Positions 29,192-32,082 of a stretch of DNA of 32,082 nt are shown here, one piece after another. Under the pieces are notes generated by a model, which was not told the DNA's origin, did not search any database, and saw nothing but the letters and a program-made list of their open reading frames with translations. The stretch's first letter is position 1, and every line of letters begins with the position of its first letter. The DNA is from H111-94 sp034436045 (GTDB lineage: Bacteria > Chloroflexota > Ktedonobacteria > Ktedonobacterales > Ktedonobacteraceae): contig DAOTVZ010000330.1 of the NCBI GenBank assembly GCA_034436045.1, positions 1 through 32,082 of the forward strand, in the 5' to 3' direction. The position numbers were made by a program, and so were the translations under genes.

Positions 29192-31531
29192 ATGTTTGCT
29201 ACTATTTCACAACTGAAGTATGACGGAGAGCGCAATGGTGAGCATCACTGGATACAGTCTGGAGCAGGAAGCGAACCAGAGGTGTATCTTGCCGCCACAC
29301 TTCTGGGAACTCAGATCACACGGGTGCGTTGTATACGTGTTGCTCCTGGACAGCAACTCGACGAGCGGCGCTACCATCTTGCCGATGGGGGCGAGGGGAC
29401 GTTGCCTTATCATTCCTGGATAGTGGCAAAAGGTGATGAGCAATGGTCGCGAATGGCCGATGCTGTTCAGGCGCGCTCCTTATTAGCACCATATATTGAA
29501 GGGTTTGCCTACAGCGAGAGTTCGCTCCGACTCACGCTCCCGTTGGCGAGCGACGAACGTATTTATGGTCTTGGCGAACGTACCGGCAGTATGAACAAAC
29601 GTGGCCTCAGCTTCCCGCTCTGGAATGTTGATCCGCCAAAGTGGGGTGATGCTGAGCTTGAGTCAATGTACACTTCGATTCCTTTCTACGTTTCCATTGA
29701 TCAGTCCACCGGTACTGCTCGTGGTGTCCTGGTCGATCATACCGGGCGTATCGAGATGGACTTTGGCAAGACAAACGAGACAGAGACACAGATCACCGTG
29801 CAGGGCGATAGCCTTGTAGTCTATTTTTTCGCCGGTCCCACTCCCGCCGATGTTATGCGTCAGTATACTGATCTGACTGGGCGTATGCTCTTGCCGCCGC
29901 TCTGGGCGCTGGGGCACCATCAGTGTCGATGGAGTTATGCTTCAGCGGAAAAAGTGCAGGATATCGCTCAGCGCTTGCGTGCAGGTAAGCATCCCAGCGA
30001 TGCAATCTGGCTGGATATTGACTACATGCGCGGCTATCGTGATTTTACCTGGAATACCGAAACCTTTCCCAATCCGGCGCTGATGATTCAGACGCTGCAC
30101 GAACAGGGGTTTCATCTCGTGACTATTCTCGATCCAGGTATCAAGATTGATGACGAGTATCAGGTCTATCAGGAAGGCATACAGCAAGAGATGTTCTGTC
30201 GCTACCCTGATGGCCGACTGTTCAAGGGTAGCGTCTGGCCTGGACTCTGCGTCTTCCCCGATTTTTCGCAGCGTCGAGTACGGGAGTGGTGGGGTAATCA
30301 GTGTAAAGTGCTGTTGGAGCAGGGCGTTGACGGACTATGGAACGATATGAATGAACCGGCCCTGACGAGTTTCCTGGAACAAGACGAAGCGGCGGAGAAG
30401 GTCCCGCAAGGCGCTACAATGGATGGGCGGGTTTTGCATCAGGCAGGTGGCGGGGATGTGACCAACGTGGACGGCCCACCGGTCTTGCACGCTTTCTTCC
30501 ATAATGCCTATGGGATGCAGATGGCACGTGGTACGCAGGAAGGGCTATTGCGCTTGCGCCCCAACCAGCGTCCTTTTGTGCTGACGCGCTCCGGTACCGC
30601 AGGCATGCAGCGCTATGCGGCTCTGTGGACAGGGGACAACGGTAGCGAGTGGGAACACATCCTGTTGGCCCTTAAAATGATTTTGAACGTTGGTATGAGC
30701 GGTGTAGCGTTTGTGGGGGCCGATATCGGCGGCTTCTGGGGCGATTGTAATGGTGAATTGCTGGTGCGCTTTGCCCAGCTTGGCGCGTTGATGCCGTTCT
30801 GTCGCAATCACAATAGTCTGTACGCCGTTGACCAGGAACCCTGGGTCTTTGGTGAGCCATACGAGAGCGCCTATCGCGCGGCTATCGAGACGCGCTATCG
30901 TCTCCTGCCGTATCTATATACGCTCTTCTACGAGGCATCCGTCAACGGCTCACCCATCCTGCGCCCACTCTATTTCCACTATCCACACGATGAGCAGGCC
31001 TGTGACCTGGACTCCGAGTTCCTGGTCGGTGATGCCCTGCTCTCCGCACCTATCACAGAGGCCGGTGCAACCAGTTGGAGCGTCTATCTCCCGCAAGGCC
31101 AATGGTTTGACTTCTGGGATGGCACCGAGTATTCTGGTCAGACCGAGATCGAACTGGCGACGCCATTGGAACGCTGGCCTCTGCTGGTCAAGGGTAACAG
31201 TATCATTCCCACTGCTCCTGTAGTGCAATACATTGATCAGCAAAAGACCATGCCTATCACTTTCACCTGCTACATGGCAACCGATGGTCTGGCAAACTAC
31301 ACACTCTACGAAGATGATGGCAGTACACTGGACTATCGCAACGGTGTGTATGCGACTACCAGCGTCAGTTGTCGCGCCGATGCTGGTGGCGTCGTGGTCA
31401 GGATTGATGAAGACCATAAAGGCTATCAGCCCCGGCACGACGGCTATGAACTGGTAGTTCACGTCGGCAATCGTACCTTCCAGCGCAGCATCAAAGCCGG
31501 TCAAGGTAGCGTAACGGTGCATTTAGGATAG
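29192..31531 (+). CDS. Alpha-glucosidase, glycoside hydrolase family 31
   Basis: A 779-residue cytoplasmic enzyme (no signal peptide) that releases glucose or a related sugar from alpha-glucosides. The N-terminal beta-sandwich leads to YGLGERTGSMNKRG and then the catalytic barrel: IWLDIDYMRGYRDFTW, the nucleophile Asp385 in GLWNDMNEPA, the acid/base Asp482 in LWTGDNGSEW, then GVAFVGADIGGFWGDCNGEL and MPFCRNHN. The C-terminal beta domains follow. Length is usual for the family. GTG 29186 extends the frame by two codons but lies three bases from the SD AAGGA; ATG 29192 has nine-base spacing and is chosen. It is monocistronic, with a terminator 8 bases after the stop. Confidence 0.93.
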   Translation: MFATISQLKYDGERNGEHHWIQSGAGSEPEVYLAATLLGTQITRVRCIRVAPGQQLDERRYHLADGGEGTLPYHSWIVAKGDEQWSRMADAVQARSLLAPYIEGFAYSESSLRLTLPLASDERIYGLGERTGSMNKRGLSFPLWNVDPPKWGDAELESMYTSIPFYVSIDQSTGTARGVLVDHTGRIEMDFGKTNETETQITVQGDSLVVYFFAGPTPADVMRQYTDLTGRMLLPPLWALGHHQCRWSYASAEKVQDIAQRLRAGKHPSDAIWLDIDYMRGYRDFTWNTETFPNPALMIQTLHEQGFHLVTILDPGIKIDDEYQVYQEGIQQEMFCRYPDGRLFKGSVWPGLCVFPDFSQRRVREWWGNQCKVLLEQGVDGLWNDMNEPALTSFLEQDEAAEKVPQGATMDGRVLHQAGGGDVTNVDGPPVLHAFFHNAYGMQMARGTQEGLLRLRPNQRPFVLTRSGTAGMQRYAALWTGDNGSEWEHILLALKMILNVGMSGVAFVGADIGGFWGDCNGELLVRFAQLGALMPFCRNHNSLYAVDQEPWVFGEPYESAYRAAIETRYRLLPYLYTLFYEASVNGSPILRPLYFHYPHDEQACDLDSEFLVGDALLSAPITEAGATSWSVYLPQGQWFDFWDGTEYSGQTEIELATPLERWPLLVKGNSIIPTAPVVQYIDQQKTMPITFTCYMATDGLANYTLYEDDGSTLDYRNGVYATTSVSCRADAGGVVVRIDEDHKGYQPRHDGYELVVHVGNRTFQRSIKAGQGSVTVHLG

Positions 31532-31539
31532 GGAGATGC

Positions 31540-31570
31540 GAGCCTGAGACCTCTCATGGGTCTCAGGCTC
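31540..31570. terminator. Terminator hairpin after the alpha-glucosidase gene
   Basis: GAGCCTGAGACC (31540-31551) and GGTCTCAGGCTC (31559-31570) form a perfect 12-bp stem with a seven-base loop, eight bases after the gene's stop. A run of A (31585-31590) on this strand would be a U-tract for transcripts from the right, so it may stop the facing gene too. Confidence 0.8.
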
Positions 31571-31603
31571 CGCTCTCAGGCAACAAAAAAGCTTAGTTTA
31601 TAC

Positions 31604-31975
31604 TCAACACTCTTGCCTCAACAGTCCTTTTAACCAGCCTGCTAACACGATTCCCAATCCGGTAGGGATCAGGGTCGGAATGCGGTACCACGCGCCGAGA
31701 TGGGTGATGATCGTGCCGAGTATACGCATCATGATAGCCGATGGTGTCATGGCAACGCTGATGTACCTGCCAGCGCTCGATTGTTTGTATGGCTCAAGGT
31801 TGGCAAACCTCATCAGCAAAAACGAAACGATCATTGGCGGTACAACACCTACGATCAGGCCGACCACTAGTTTGCGCTGCCAGAACAGGTAGAGTGAGAG
31901 AATCTCCGCGCTAATATCGGTCGCTAGTTTCACCGGATGTATCTGGTGATAAAGACTCTTTTCTTGCGGCGTCAT
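31604..31975 (-). CDS. Small membrane protein, function unknown
   Basis: A 123-residue protein with a polar N-terminus (MTPQEKSLYHQIHPVKLATD) that starts with a cytoplasmic-looking helix, then about three hydrophobic segments: LVVGLIVGVVPPMIVSFLLM (about 36-55), a segment near 73-95, and IPTLIPTGLGIVLAGWLKGL (about 98-117). No named family is recognised. The SD before ATG 31975 is weak (GCAGAGATG). It is convergent with the alpha-glucosidase gene and shares the terminator at 31540-31570. A real gene is likely because of the consistent membrane topology and a good length for small integral proteins. Confidence 0.6.
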   Translation of the reverse strand: MTPQEKSLYHQIHPVKLATDISAEILSLYLFWQRKLVVGLIVGVVPPMIVSFLLMRFANLEPYKQSSAGRYISVAMTPSAIMMRILGTIITHLGAWYRIPTLIPTGLGIVLAGWLKGLLRQEC

Positions 31976-32021
31976 CGATGCATCTCTGCAATATTATTTC
32001 CGCCGAGCGGGACGAGCGCGA

Positions 32022-32035
32022 GGCATCGCCCCTAC
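32022..32035. repeat. Single arm of a GTAGGG-type palindromic repeat
   Basis: GGCATCGCCCCTAC is close to the right arm of the inverted repeat at 20181-20240 (GCCATTGTCCCTAC, 11 of 14 identical). Its partner arm was not found before the window ends, or the element continues to the right. Bases 31976-32082 otherwise show no gene. Confidence 0.4.
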
Positions 32036-32082
32036 CATCCTTACCCGCATTTACAGACCTTGATTACCAGCGATTCTCTACC

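Noticed and set aside
30950..31522. 190-codon minus-strand frame inside the alpha-glucosidase gene
   Set aside because: It is antisense to conserved GH31 C-terminal domains and has no protein-like motif.

Overview
The window looks like an accessory-rich chromosomal segment from a Gram-positive-type or monoderm bacterium. The best guess is Chloroflexota, class Ktedonobacteria. That guess rests on gene style rather than on a marker gene: a very large BTAD/AAA/TPR regulator with an N-terminal Cys-rich domain, an XRE plus GAF-like regulator, a ClgR-like regulator beside clpP, lipoprotein-type ABC binding proteins, and moderate GC with many long palindromes between genes. No rRNA, tRNA, CRISPR array, transposase or phage gene was seen.

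Layout. Bases 1-640 hold the end of an ACT-domain protein and a small GlsB/YeaQ-type membrane protein. Bases 659-2110 form a Clp module: a ClgR-like repressor/activator reads left, while a 91-residue protein and ClpP read right. Three evenly spaced palindromes of the form ATGCT-N3-AGCAT lie between them. Bases 2159-4191 hold a strong hairpin, a short gene fragment, a ConA-like beta-sandwich protein and an XRE/GAF-like regulator. Bases 4547-8569 are a complete three-gene ferric-iron-type ABC importer (lipoprotein, fused double permease, ATPase) whose cistrons overlap. Facing it (8724-9736) is a two-gene membrane operon with FTR1-like Glu motifs. Bases 9960-13953 hold enzymes: a FabG-type reductase with a methyltransferase, a DAO-family flavoprotein and a catechol-type O-methyltransferase.

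Bases 13994-18361 are one gene for a 1455-residue regulator, divergent from a FixH/YtkA-like membrane protein, with a perfect 14-bp palindrome in the shared promoter. Bases 19200-21527 hold a methyltransferase remnant, a four-helix membrane protein, a dispersed-looking palindromic repeat and a GT4 glycosyltransferase. Bases 22111-24585 encode cytochrome bd oxidase (cydA-cydB). Then come a histidine phosphatase with a hotdog thioesterase, an ECF-type sigma factor without an adjacent anti-sigma, and csoR-copZ copper control with an operator placed between the -35 and -10 boxes. A GtrB/DPM-type glycosyltransferase, a roughly 330-base run of hairpins, a GH31 alpha-glucosidase and a small membrane protein finish the window.

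Themes. Iron uptake (ABC importer plus possible FTR1-like partner), copper sensing and the haem-dependent bd oxidase suggest metal and respiratory homeostasis, but these are separate operons and a common control is only inference. The most interesting leads are the Clp module with its operator array, the giant regulator locus, the FTR1-like operon, and the hairpin-rich non-coding stretch before the alpha-glucosidase gene.
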